Shown here one piece after another: positions 56,360 through 64,000 of a DNA stretch of 64,000 nucleotides. The first letter of the stretch is position 1; each line of letters opens with the position of its first letter. Origin of the DNA: an uncultured Hyphomicrobiales bacterium (GTDB taxonomy: Bacteria; Pseudomonadota; Alphaproteobacteria; Rhizobiales; Beijerinckiaceae); contig CAIOVE010000085.1 of the NCBI GenBank assembly GCA_903861645.1, positions 1 through 64,000 on the forward strand, read 5' to 3'. A model generated the notes under the pieces. The model worked only from the letters and a program-made list of their open reading frames with translations. It did no database searches and had not been told where the DNA came from. The position numbers were made by a program, and so were the translations under genes.

Positions 56360-57700
56360 ATGCGCTTTCTGCCGCATACGAACATCGAACGTCAGGACAT
56401 GCTGGCCGCCATCGGCGTCGGTTCCATCGACGATCTCTTCGCCGATATTCCGGCCGCCAAACGGCTGACGGCGCCGCTCGATCTGCCGCGCGGCAAATCG
56501 GAGGCCGCGGTCGCCCGCGCGCTGTCGGCCATGGCCGGGAAGAACGTCGCCGCCGCATCCGTGCCCTTTTTCGTTGGCTGCGGCGCCTACAAGCACCATG
56601 TGCCCGCGACCGTCGATCATCTGATCCAACGCTCCGAGTTTCTGACGAGCTACACGCCCTATCAGCCGGAAATCGCACAGGGCACGCTGCAAATGCTGTT
56701 CGAGTTCCAGACGCAGGTCGCGATGCTGACCGGCATGGAGGTCGCCAACGCCTCCATGTACGACGGCTCGACCGGGACCGCCGAAGCCGTGCTGATGGCG
56801 CACCGGATCACCCGGCGACGCAAGGCGGTGCTGTCGGGCGGTCTGCATCCCCATTACGCCGAGGTTGTTCGCACGCTGTCGCGCATGGCGCGCGACGAGG
56901 TCGTCTCGCTGCCGCCCGACGTTTTCGCGCGCGAAGCCCTCGTCGACGCCATCGACGCGGACACCTCCTGCATCGTGGTGCAGACGCCCGACGTGTTCGG
57001 AAATCCGCGCGACCTGCGCGCCATCGCGCGGGCCTGCCACGCGAAAGGCGCCCTGCTGATCGCCGTTTTCACCGAGGCGGTTTCGCTTGGCTTGCTGGAA
57101 TCGCCGGGCGCGATGGACGCCGACATCGTCGTCGGCGAGGGGCAATCCATCGGCAACGCGCTGAATTTCGGCGGGCCCTATCTCGGCCTGTTCGCCACGC
57201 GGCAGAAATATGTCCGGCAGATGCCGGGGCGGCTCGCGGGCGAGACCGTCGACGCGGCCGGGCGGCGCGGCTTTGTGTTGACGCTCTCCACGCGCGAGCA
57301 ACATATCCGGCGCGAGAAGGCGACCTCGAACATCTGCACCAACTCGGGCCTTTGCGCGCTCGCCTTCTCGATACACCTGAGCCTGCTCGGCGAAACGGGC
57401 TTGCGGCGTCTCGCGCGGATCAACCACGCCAACGCCGTCAAGCTGGCTGACATGCTGGCCCGCGCGCCGAACGTCGAGGTGATGAACGAAACATTCTTCA
57501 ATGAATTTACCATCCGCGTGAAGGGCGACGCCGCGACGGTCATCGAGCGGCTGGCGGATCGCGACATTCTGGGCGGCGTGCCCGTGTCGCGGCTCCTGCC
57601 CAACGCCGGACTCGACGACCTCATCATCGTCGCCAACACGGAAGTGAACACGGACGAGGATCGCGAGGCCTTTGTCGCCGCGCTGGAAGGAGTCGCCTGA
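56360..57700 (+). CDS. gcvPA: glycine dehydrogenase (decarboxylating) subunit 1
   Basis: The protein has 446 residues. Starts with [19 protein letters not shown], and contains [22 protein letters not shown] of the GcvPA half. With GcvPB it forms the pyridoxal-phosphate P protein that decarboxylates glycine. This is the split-subunit form rather than a single-chain GcvP. The stop overlaps the next start codon. Confidence 0.97.
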   Translation: MRFLPHTNIERQDMLAAIGVGSIDDLFADIPAAKRLTAPLDLPRGKSEAAVARALSAMAGKNVAAASVPFFVGCGAYKHHVPATVDHLIQRSEFLTSYTPYQPEIAQGTLQMLFEFQTQVAMLTGMEVANASMYDGSTGTAEAVLMAHRITRRRKAVLSGGLHPHYAEVVRTLSRMARDEVVSLPPDVFAREALVDAIDADTSCIVVQTPDVFGNPRDLRAIARACHAKGALLIAVFTEAVSLGLLESPGAMDADIVVGEGQSIGNALNFGGPYLGLFATRQKYVRQMPGRLAGETVDAAGRRGFVLTLSTREQHIRREKATSNICTNSGLCALAFSIHLSLLGETGLRRLARINHANAVKLADMLARAPNVEVMNETFFNEFTIRVKGDAATVIERLADRDILGGVPVSRLLPNAGLDDLIIVANTEVNTDEDREAFVAALEGVA

Positions 57701-59265
57701 TGCTCAACAACCAGGGCCGCCCCACCGCCCCCGCCGCCAGCGCCGAAGCCCCGCAGCGCACGTTCACCACCAATCGCGCGCTGCAACTGGAGGAAGGGCT
57801 GATCTTCGAACATGGCCGCGTCGATGTCACCGGCGTCGACATGGACGAGCCAGAGACTTTCGCGCTTCGACTGGGCGGGCTTGAACGAATGGCGCCCATC
57901 GGCCTGCCGGGCCTCAGCGAGCCCGAGGCCATGCGTCATTACGTGCGGCTGTCGCAGAAAAACTATTCCATTGATTCGGGCCTCTATCCACTGGGATCGT
58001 GCACCATGAAGCACAACCCGCGCATCAACGAGGCCATGGCGCGGCTGCCGGGTTTCGCCGACGTCCATCCGTTGCAGCCCGTGTCCACCGCGCAGGGCGC
58101 GCTAGAGTTGATGGACGAACTATCGCGCTGGCTGATGGAAATGACCGGCGCCCACGCGGTCGCCCTGTCGCCCAAGGCCGGCGCGCATGGCGAACTCTGC
58201 GGCATGATGGCGATTCGCGCCGCCATCGAGGCGCGCGGCGAATCGGCCACGCGCAACGTCGTGCTCGTGCCAGACAGCGCCCACGGCACCAACCCGGCCA
58301 CCGCCGCGTTGATCGGCTTTGCCGTCCGCTCCGTGCCCGCCAACGCCGACGGAACCGTGTCGGCGCAAGCCGTGCGCGCGGCGCTGGGGCCGGATGTCGC
58401 GGCGATCATGCTGACCAATCCCAACACCTGCGGCCTGTTTGAACGCGAAATCGTCGAGATCGCAGAGGCCATTCACGAGGCCGGCGCGTATTTCTATTGC
58501 GACGGGGCGAATTTCAACGCGCTCATGGGCAAGGCGCGGCCCGTCGATCTCGGCGTCGACGCCATGCACATAAACCTGCACAAGACCTTCTCGACGCCGC
58601 ATGGCGGCGGCGGGCCGGGCGCGGGCCCGGTCGTGCTGTCGGAGCGGCTCGCGCCCTACGCGCCGCTGCCCTTCACGACTCGCGACACGACGGGGCGCGC
58701 GCTGGTCGAGCACGGCCACGCGACGGCCTTTGGCCGCATGACCGCCTTCCATGGCCAGATGGGCATGTTCACGCGCGCCATGTCCTTCATGCTGTCGCAT
58801 GGCTCCGACGGCCTGCGGCAGGCGTCGGAGGACGCGGTGCTCAACGCGAACTATGTGCGCGCCGGCCTCGCCGACCTGTTCTCGCAACCCTTCGGCGACC
58901 GGCCCTGCATGCACGAGGTTCTGTTCGACGACAAATGGCTCGAGGGCACGGGCGTGACCACGCTCGATTTCGCCAAGGCGATGATCGACGAGGGCTACCA
59001 CCCGATGACCATGTATTTTCCGCTCGTCGTCCACGGCGCCATGCTGATCGAGCCGACCGAATCGGAACCGAAGGTCGCGCTCGATCTGTTCATCGCGACG
59101 CTGCGGGATCTGGCCTTTCGCGTGGCGCGCGGCGAGACCGGGTCGTTTCATGCCGCGCCCGTTCACGCGCCGCGGCGACGTCTCGATGAGACCCGCGCCG
59201 CGCGCCAGCCCGTGCTGCGCTGGACGCCGCCGCGCCCGATCGAAGACACGATGGCGGCCGAATAA
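57700..59265 (+). CDS. gcvPB: glycine dehydrogenase (decarboxylating) subunit 2
   Basis: The protein has 521 residues. The pyridoxal-phosphate lysine is Lys295 in INLHKTFSTPHGG. It pairs with GcvPA. It ends in the base before the convergent DUF2461 gene's stop codon. No lipoamide dehydrogenase (L protein) is present in the operon. Confidence 0.97.
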   Translation: MLNNQGRPTAPAASAEAPQRTFTTNRALQLEEGLIFEHGRVDVTGVDMDEPETFALRLGGLERMAPIGLPGLSEPEAMRHYVRLSQKNYSIDSGLYPLGSCTMKHNPRINEAMARLPGFADVHPLQPVSTAQGALELMDELSRWLMEMTGAHAVALSPKAGAHGELCGMMAIRAAIEARGESATRNVVLVPDSAHGTNPATAALIGFAVRSVPANADGTVSAQAVRAALGPDVAAIMLTNPNTCGLFEREIVEIAEAIHEAGAYFYCDGANFNALMGKARPVDLGVDAMHINLHKTFSTPHGGGGPGAGPVVLSERLAPYAPLPFTTRDTTGRALVEHGHATAFGRMTAFHGQMGMFTRAMSFMLSHGSDGLRQASEDAVLNANYVRAGLADLFSQPFGDRPCMHEVLFDDKWLEGTGVTTLDFAKAMIDEGYHPMTMYFPLVVHGAMLIEPTESEPKVALDLFIATLRDLAFRVARGETGSFHAAPVHAPRRRLDETRAARQPVLRWTPPRPIEDTMAAE

Positions 59266-59961
59266 TCAGTCGATCGCCTTCCAGCCGAATTCGAGCAGCG
59301 GCAAGGCGTCGCGCGCGAAATCAGCCGCGACGCGCACGAGCGCCGCGCCGTCGAAAATCAATTCGTCCGCGATGGGCTTGCGGACGATATGGTTCTTCAT
59401 CCGGATGGCCTCGACCACGCGCTCGTCGACCTCGGGAAAATCGCGGGGATTGCGCGTCAGGGACTCATCGTCAGACAGGTCGAGACCGGCGGCGGCGAGC
59501 TTTTTGCGGACCGCGACGAAGGCCGCCGGCCTGGCCGCGATCTTCCGGCGCATCGCGAGCAATTGCTCGGGCTCGGGATGATAGAAGCCGGCGGCGAGAA
59601 AGCAGCCATCGGGCGACACATGCGTGTAGAGGATGCCCGGCGATCCCTTGAGCCCGGTGCGCGAGAGAACGCAGCCGCTGTTGGTCTTGTAGGGTTTCTT
59701 GTCCTTCGAGAACCGGACGTCGCGATTGAGGCGGAACATGGCGCGGGCGGGATCGCCCCACAATGGCAGCTTGCGCGCGGCGCAGGCGGCGGAAAGCGCC
59801 TCGACATAGATGGCCATGGGCTCCTTGAGCGCCGAAACGTAGAGATCGCGATTCTCGTCGAACCATTGCTTGTTCTGATGGAAGCCGAGCGCCTTGAGAA
59901 ACTTCAATGTCTCCGGCACGAAACCGGGGAAGACGGGCGCCGGGTCGGGCTTCTTGGCCAT
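59266..59961 (-). CDS. DUF2461 family protein
   Basis: The protein has 231 residues. FLKALGFHQNKQWFDENRDLYV and RFSKDKKPYKTNSG are the conserved motifs of DUF2461 (TIGR02453), a widespread family with unknown function. No signal peptide or membrane segment. It starts 124 bases from the end of the ATP synthase genes and is monocistronic. Confidence 0.88.
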   Translation of the reverse strand: MAKKPDPAPVFPGFVPETLKFLKALGFHQNKQWFDENRDLYVSALKEPMAIYVEALSAACAARKLPLWGDPARAMFRLNRDVRFSKDKKPYKTNSGCVLSRTGLKGSPGILYTHVSPDGCFLAAGFYHPEPEQLLAMRRKIAARPAAFVAVRKKLAAAGLDLSDDESLTRNPRDFPEVDERVVEAIRMKNHIVRKPIADELIFDGAALVRVAADFARDALPLLEFGWKAID

Positions 59962-60038
59962 GAGGTCTCCACGCGCGGCGGCAGGCGCGCCGCGATCCGC
60001 TCGATATTGTCAGGCCTATGTCGTCGCGCCAAACAAAA

Positions 60039-60058
60039 ACCCGGCGCGAGGCCGGGGT
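60039..60058 (-). terminator. rho-independent terminator after atpF
   Basis: On the minus strand ACCCCGGC and GCCGGGT form a stem around CTCGC, followed by TTTTGTTTGG. It lies 28 bases after the atpF stop. Confidence 0.85.
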
Positions 60059-60085
60059 TGAAGCATTCGGATAAAGGCGTCCCGA

Positions 60086-60568
60086 TCAGTTCATCAGGCG
60101 CTTGAGGTCGGCGATGCCCTGCTCGACCAGATTGCTGGCGCCCGACTGGCCCTTGAGCACGATCTCGGCGGCGCGCGTGGCGGCGTCGGCCGCCGCGGAG
60201 CGCACCAGCGCTGTCGCCTGCGATTCGGCGAGCGCGATCTTGGCGTCGGCCTGCTTGCGGCGACGCTCGATGTAATCGGCCATGCGCTCGGCGTTTTCCT
60301 TGGCCATGGCCTCGGCTTCCGCCCGCGCGTGGGCGACCAGCGCGGCGGCCTCGACCTCGGCGTCGGCGGCTTTCTTCTTGAACGAGGCGAGCAAGGCCTC
60401 GGCCTCCTCGCACAGGCGACGAGCCTCGGCGAGCTCGCCCTCGATCTTCTTGCCGCGACCGTCGAGGGCCTCGGCGACCTTCTTGCCAGCGCCCAGGGCG
60501 AGCGCGAGCAGGACGAAGCAGACGAAACCCAGGGCGACGAAAAATTCGGCGTCGAATTCGATATGCAT
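60086..60568 (-). CDS. atpF: F0F1 ATP synthase subunit b
   Basis: The protein has 160 residues. An N-terminal membrane helix (about 6-28, FFVALGFVCFVLLALALG) is followed by a long charged Ala/Glu/Lys helix that forms the peripheral stalk. It is the b partner of the b' gene immediately upstream, 12 bases away, and the final gene of the F0 operon. Confidence 0.93.
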   Translation of the reverse strand: MHIEFDAEFFVALGFVCFVLLALALGAGKKVAEALDGRGKKIEGELAEARRLCEEAEALLASFKKKAADAEVEAAALVAHARAEAEAMAKENAERMADYIERRRKQADAKIALAESQATALVRSAAADAATRAAEIVLKGQSGASNLVEQGIADLKRLMN

Positions 60569-60580
60569 CGGCGCTCTCCG

Positions 60581-61126
60581 TCAGGCCTGTTTCGCGGCGG
60601 CGATCGCGCTGGCGATCACGTCCGGCGTGGTCGCCTTGCCCGTCAGCCGCTCGACGATCGCGCCAGCGGCGTCGCTGGCGATCGCGTCGACATTGGCCAT
60701 GGCGCGCGCGGTCGTCTCGGCGATTTGCGCCTCGGCTGTCGCGAGCTTGGCGCCCAGTTCGGACTCCAGGCTCTTGCGGCTGGCGTCGGACTGCGCGGCG
60801 AGCTGGTCGCGCGCCGACTGGGCGAGCGCCTGCGCCTTGGATTTCGCCTCGGCGATGGACTTGTCGTGGGCGTCGCTCGCGTCCCTCGCCTTGGCCTGCA
60901 TGGCCGCGGCGGCGTCGAGCTGCTGCCCGATCGAATCCTTGCGTTCCGCCAGAATGGCGGCGACGCGTGGCAGGGCGACACGCGACATGAGGAAGTACAA
61001 CGCGCCGAAGGTCAGCGCGAGCCACACGATCTGCGAGGCGAAAGCGTCGGGCTGAAATGGCGGAAACGCGCCATGACCACCGCCGCCGTGCCCGGTTTCC
61101 GTGTGGGTCGAATGTTCATCGGCCAT
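60581..61126 (-). CDS. atpG: F0F1 ATP synthase subunit b'
   Basis: The protein has 181 residues. After a His/Gly-rich N-terminus, IVWLALTFGALYFLMSRVALPRVAAILAERKDSI is the b' membrane helix and start of the stalk helix. The b/b' pair replaces the b2 homodimer, as in photosynthetic and other alphaproteobacteria. The symbol for b' varies (atpG, atpX, atpF2). Confidence 0.92.
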   Translation of the reverse strand: MADEHSTHTETGHGGGGHGAFPPFQPDAFASQIVWLALTFGALYFLMSRVALPRVAAILAERKDSIGQQLDAAAAMQAKARDASDAHDKSIAEAKSKAQALAQSARDQLAAQSDASRKSLESELGAKLATAEAQIAETTARAMANVDAIASDAAGAIVERLTGKATTPDVIASAIAAAKQA

Positions 61127-61188
61127 CGGAAAATCCCCAGCGGAGACGCCGGATGGCGTCCCCGTCCAAGCCAGTTAAACGCCGGATA

Positions 61189-61416
61189 TCAGACGGCGAA
61201 CAGGAGCAGCAGCGCGATCAGCAGCGCGAAGATGCCCAGCGCTTCCGTCACGGCGAAGCCGAGAATGAGGCGACCGAACTGGCCATCGGCGGCGGCCGGG
61301 TTGCGCAGCGCGCCACCGAGGAACTGACCGAAGAGGTTGCCAACGCCGACGGCGGCGGCGCCAATTCCGAGAGCGGCAATGCCAGCGCCGATGAGCTTGG
61401 CGGCAGAAGCGTCCAT
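61189..61416 (-). CDS. atpE: F0F1 ATP synthase subunit c
   Basis: The protein has 75 residues in two membrane helices joined by the polar RNP loop (38-40). The proton-carrying carboxylate is Glu58 in [10 protein letters not shown]. Very short, proteolipid type, no sodium-binding pattern seen. Between atpB and the b' gene. Confidence 0.96.
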   Translation of the reverse strand: MDASAAKLIGAGIAALGIGAAAVGVGNLFGQFLGGALRNPAAADGQFGRLILGFAVTEALGIFALLIALLLLFAV

Positions 61417-61474
61417 GATGTGTTCCTTCGTTCTCTTGAGTTGGTGAAAGGCGTGCGGTGAATGAACCGGCCGA

Positions 61475-62215
61475 TCAGTGGCCGGGGTGAAGGGCGTCGT
61501 TGAGATACATGCAGGTGAGAATCGCGAAGACATAGGCCTGCAGGAAGGCGACGAGCATTTCCAGCGCCATCAGGCAGACCGTCATCAGGAACGGCAGCGG
61601 CGAGATCGCCGCCCAGCCGCCGGCGCCGAGCAGCATGACGACGAAGCCGCCAAACACCTTCAGCGTGATGTGGCCCGCCAGCATGTTGGCGAACAAACGG
61701 ATGGATTGGCTGACCGGGCGCGACAGGAACGAGATGATCTCGATCGCCACGACGACGGGCAGCACCGCCTTCGGCACGCCCGACGGCACGAACAGATGCA
61801 GGAAATGCAGGCCGTTGGTCGCGAAGCCCGCGATGATGACGGTCGCGAACACGATCAGCGCCAGCGTGATGGTGATGATGATGTGGCTGGTGACCGTGAA
61901 GGTGTAGGGAATCAACCCGACGAAGTTGCAGATCAGGATGAACATGAAGAGCGAGAACACCAGCGGGAAGAACTTCATCCCGCTTTCGCCGGCCGCCTCG
62001 CGGACCATGTTGGCGATGAATTCATAGATGATCTCGGCCAGCGACTGCAGGCGGCCGGGGACCATCGCCCTGGGATTGACGAAAACAATCATCAGCAAGG
62101 CGACGATCAGCACCGCGACCACCATGTAGGCGGACGAGTTGGTGAACGAGATGTCGCGCCCGAAGACCTGCAACGGGATCAGCTTGGAGATGTTAAACTG
62201 ATGGATGGGATCCAT
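61475..62215 (-). CDS. atpB: F0F1 ATP synthase subunit a
   Basis: The protein has 246 residues and about five or six membrane helices. The essential Arg of the proton path is in [13 protein letters not shown], and [21 protein letters not shown] is the early family motif. Follows atpI and precedes atpE. Confidence 0.96.
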   Translation of the reverse strand: MDPIHQFNISKLIPLQVFGRDISFTNSSAYMVVAVLIVALLMIVFVNPRAMVPGRLQSLAEIIYEFIANMVREAAGESGMKFFPLVFSLFMFILICNFVGLIPYTFTVTSHIIITITLALIVFATVIIAGFATNGLHFLHLFVPSGVPKAVLPVVVAIEIISFLSRPVSQSIRLFANMLAGHITLKVFGGFVVMLLGAGGWAAISPLPFLMTVCLMALEMLVAFLQAYVFAILTCMYLNDALHPGH

Positions 62216-62319
62216 TCCCGTTCCGCCTTCCGTCTTCCTTCAAAGCATTCGCGCGCCGCGTGTCGCCCACGGAGCGCCTGATTGTCAAGGTCTCGTATCG
62301 CGGGACCTAACGTCGCGGC

Positions 62320-62694
62320 CTATTTTCCCTTCGTCAGAAGCGCCGTCCGGATCAGATTCCAGAAGGCGCCGGCGACGCCGAGCCCGAAAAACAGAATCAA
62401 CAGCCATGGCCGGGTGCCCAGCCATTTGTCGAGTTGCCAGCCGATGAACCCGCCCACGAGCACGCCCGCGACAAGCTCAGAAGCCGCCCGCATGCCCGCC
62501 GCCAGGGCGCCGCCGGATTCCTTGCGGTCTCCGCCCGAGGGCCCCGACTCCGCCGGCGGCGGAGGCCGCCGGGCGTCGAGCGCGCTGGACAACCCCTCAA
62601 GGCGAGCGCGCAGGGCGTCCGCCTCGGATTCGTCCGGCGCTTTATCGCTCTCGTTGCCGGCCACGCCATTCTCCTTGATCGCGCTCGAGGGCAT
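62320..62694 (-). CDS. atpI: AtpI/AtpZ family F0 assembly protein
   Basis: The protein has 124 residues. The first half is low-complexity and charged; the second has two membrane helices with AGVLVGGFIGWQLDKWLGTRPWLLILFF, a family motif. It helps c-ring assembly or carries Mg2+ in related systems. First gene of the F0 operon, about 104 bases before atpB. Confidence 0.9.
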   Translation of the reverse strand: MPSSAIKENGVAGNESDKAPDESEADALRARLEGLSSALDARRPPPPAESGPSGGDRKESGGALAAGMRAASELVAGVLVGGFIGWQLDKWLGTRPWLLILFFGLGVAGAFWNLIRTALLTKGK

Positions 62695-62823
62695 GACCCT
62701 GACGGGCCAAACCCCGCCACGCGCGGTTCAGTGTCGAAAGACGCCGAATATCGAAAACAAGGGCGCATCCACGGCCTGAGAAGCCGGCGAACAATCCGGC
62801 CGTCAACCCCGCGGAACGGCGGG

Positions 62824-62852
62824 ACCATATGGACGGAGGCCCCACGTGTCAA
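62824..62852 (-). promoter_or_regulatory. sigma-70-type promoter of the F0 ATP synthase operon
   Basis: On the minus strand TTGACA (complement of 62847-62852), a 17-base spacer and TATGGT (complement of 62824-62829) form a good promoter about 120 bases before atpI. An AT-rich tract upstream (to about 62930) may act as an UP element. Confidence 0.7.
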
Positions 62853-62943
62853 GAAACGGCGAATATTTCATATCATATTGATATTTCGTTATTTTTATAT
62901 CTTTTCAAGTCCCTTTGACGAAGGTAGCAGAGCGGGCGCGCGG

Positions 62944-63870
62944 CTAGAACTGCACCGCGAGCTTGAGGCGACCGACCGATCGTTCGAAATTGTCGAGGTC
63001 AAGGCCAAGTCCGGGCGTCGCGCTGGCGCGCCCCCAAAGCTGCGGCTGCCATGTGACGTTGACGGCCACCCTGTCGTTGATTTTCCACAGCAGCGTCGGG
63101 CCCACGAACAGGGATTGGCCCATGAGCTTGTCGGGCGCGATGCGCGCGTATTGGGCGAAATAGCGGGCCTCGGCCCCGAGGAACCAGCCGGGCGAGAACT
63201 GCCACGACAGGGCGGTCGAGGCGAGAATCGACGAATTGATGAGCCGATTGCCGGGCGTCAGGGGATCATCGGCCCATTGCGGGCTCCAGATCAGGTTGGC
63301 CGCCCAAAAAAGCTGTTCCGGCACGACAACCCTGTCGACGAAGAGCTTGGCGGCGAAGCCGAAGTTTTGTGACCGAAATCCCGACTCCGGGTCGATGCGC
63401 CCCCAGCGCGGCTCGATGGTGGCGGTGACGGCGAAGGGGTTGGTCTCGGACCGGGTCAGCAGCTTGTGCGCGATTTCAGTTGAAAACCCGTCGAACTCGA
63501 AGGCGTTCCTGTTGGGCAGGATCGCGACATCGCGAATCCGGTTGACCGCGAGGAATGGAGAGGCGGCGATCCACCAGTCCTCGTTGATGGTGTAGCTGAA
63601 CTCGTATTTCGAATTCAGCGCGCCATAGGCGCCGACGCGCTTGCCAAGCCGGAAGTCGTTTTCATTGACGAACATCCGGTCGCCCGGCTTGCCGAGATCG
63701 GTGGGCGAGGTGAAGCCAAAGATATCGTCGCCCGGCACATCCGGCACGGATACTTCTCGCGACGGCGCGTTCTTCGCGGCGGGATCGGCGGCGCGGGCCG
63801 CGCCACCCGCGAGGACAAGCGCGAGCGCCAGCGGGCCAAGCCGAAATGGATTCGCAATTCTAGCCATCAT
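62944..63870 (-). CDS. predicted outer-membrane beta-barrel protein
   Basis: The protein has 308 residues. A signal peptide (cleavage near AARAADP) is followed by alternating aromatic/hydrophobic strands and a C-terminal aromatic residue (LKLAVQF), the signature recognised by the outer-membrane insertion machinery. I do not recognise a substrate family. It lies upstream of the F0 operon on the same strand, separated by the promoter region. Confidence 0.75.
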   Translation of the reverse strand: MMARIANPFRLGPLALALVLAGGAARAADPAAKNAPSREVSVPDVPGDDIFGFTSPTDLGKPGDRMFVNENDFRLGKRVGAYGALNSKYEFSYTINEDWWIAASPFLAVNRIRDVAILPNRNAFEFDGFSTEIAHKLLTRSETNPFAVTATIEPRWGRIDPESGFRSQNFGFAAKLFVDRVVVPEQLFWAANLIWSPQWADDPLTPGNRLINSSILASTALSWQFSPGWFLGAEARYFAQYARIAPDKLMGQSLFVGPTLLWKINDRVAVNVTWQPQLWGRASATPGLGLDLDNFERSVGRLKLAVQF

Positions 63871-63895
63871 GCCTCCGGGACTCTCGCGGCCCCTC

Positions 63896-64000
63896 TCAAA
63901 TAACCCAGTTATCGCGCGCCTCCGCCGCCTCGGCGGTGATCGCCTCCTTGATCGCCCCGGCCACTTCCTGAATGGCGAGCGATCCGCGCGCGCGCGGGCG
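63896..64000 (-). CDS. C-terminal fragment of an unidentified protein (runs off window)
   Basis: The last 34 codons of a frame are visible, ending IKEAITAEAAEARDNWVI and a TGA, 26 bases before the outer-membrane protein gene. The Ala/Glu pattern looks like a helix. Too little remains to name it. Confidence 0.45.
   Translation of the reverse strand, partial: RPRARGSLAIQEVAGAIKEAITAEAAEARDNWVI

Noticed and set aside
54699-56678. 659-codon minus-strand frame opposite gcvT and gcvH
   Set aside because: It overlaps a strong riboswitch-led operon on the opposite strand and has no domain.

Overview
The window is GC-rich and gene-dense. It reads as a chromosomal segment of an alphaproteobacterium, most likely of the order Hyphomicrobiales. 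The grounds are an atpI-B-E-b'-b operon separate from the F1 genes, a ctaC-ctaD-ctaB-small ORF-ctaG-ctaE oxidase cluster, a pgsA-moaD-moaE string, an invasion-associated-locus-B protein, PilZ proteins, and a glycine cleavage operon with split GcvPA/GcvPB behind a tandem glycine riboswitch. A family-level placement (for example near Beijerinckiaceae or Methylocystaceae) is only a guess.

Layout. 1-110: end of an IS5-type element with the transposase N-terminus running off the edge. 137-6156: housekeeping and surface-sugar genes (DUF1345, polyprenyl synthase, rpmF, methyltransferase, hydroxypyruvate isomerase, PilZ protein, rfbF-rfbG). 6230-13280: an accessory catabolic block (intradiol dioxygenase, quinone oxidoreductase, cupin, TfdA-like dioxygenase) with four periplasmic-binding-protein-fold genes and no permease. 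13554-23722: a small cytochrome c and two paralogous secreted proteins that join a carboxypeptidase-regulatory-like domain, one c-type heme motif and a Vgb-like propeller, interleaved with mmsA, ribA, a RibD-C reductase, a metallo-hydrolase, a binding protein and a PilZ protein. 23783-32386: GST, two back-to-back L,D-transpeptidases, an unknown protein with an Ada-like Cys motif, a frameshifted acyl-CoA synthetase/GNAT fusion, and a two-piece YeeE/YedE transporter.

32491-42771 is the most distinctive region. It holds a complete branched-chain-amino-acid-type ABC transporter, a flavin monooxygenase, a maleate-isomerase-like protein, an isochorismatase-like hydrolase, an isocitrate-lyase/PEP-mutase-type lyase and a GntR/UTRA regulator. 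Two copies of a TGTCCGGACAAAT palindrome lie in the two divergent control regions. I propose a GntR-controlled import and degradation pathway for an unidentified aromatic, heterocyclic or amide substrate.

42784-63870 is mostly core metabolism: moaE, moaD, pgsA, SCO1, engB, argB, a pyrimidine nucleotidase, cytochrome c oxidase with its assembly genes, ialB, a lipoprotein, gcvT-H-PA-PB, DUF2461, the F0 ATP synthase operon and an outer-membrane protein. A truncated reading frame ends the window. I saw no tRNA, rRNA or CRISPR array.
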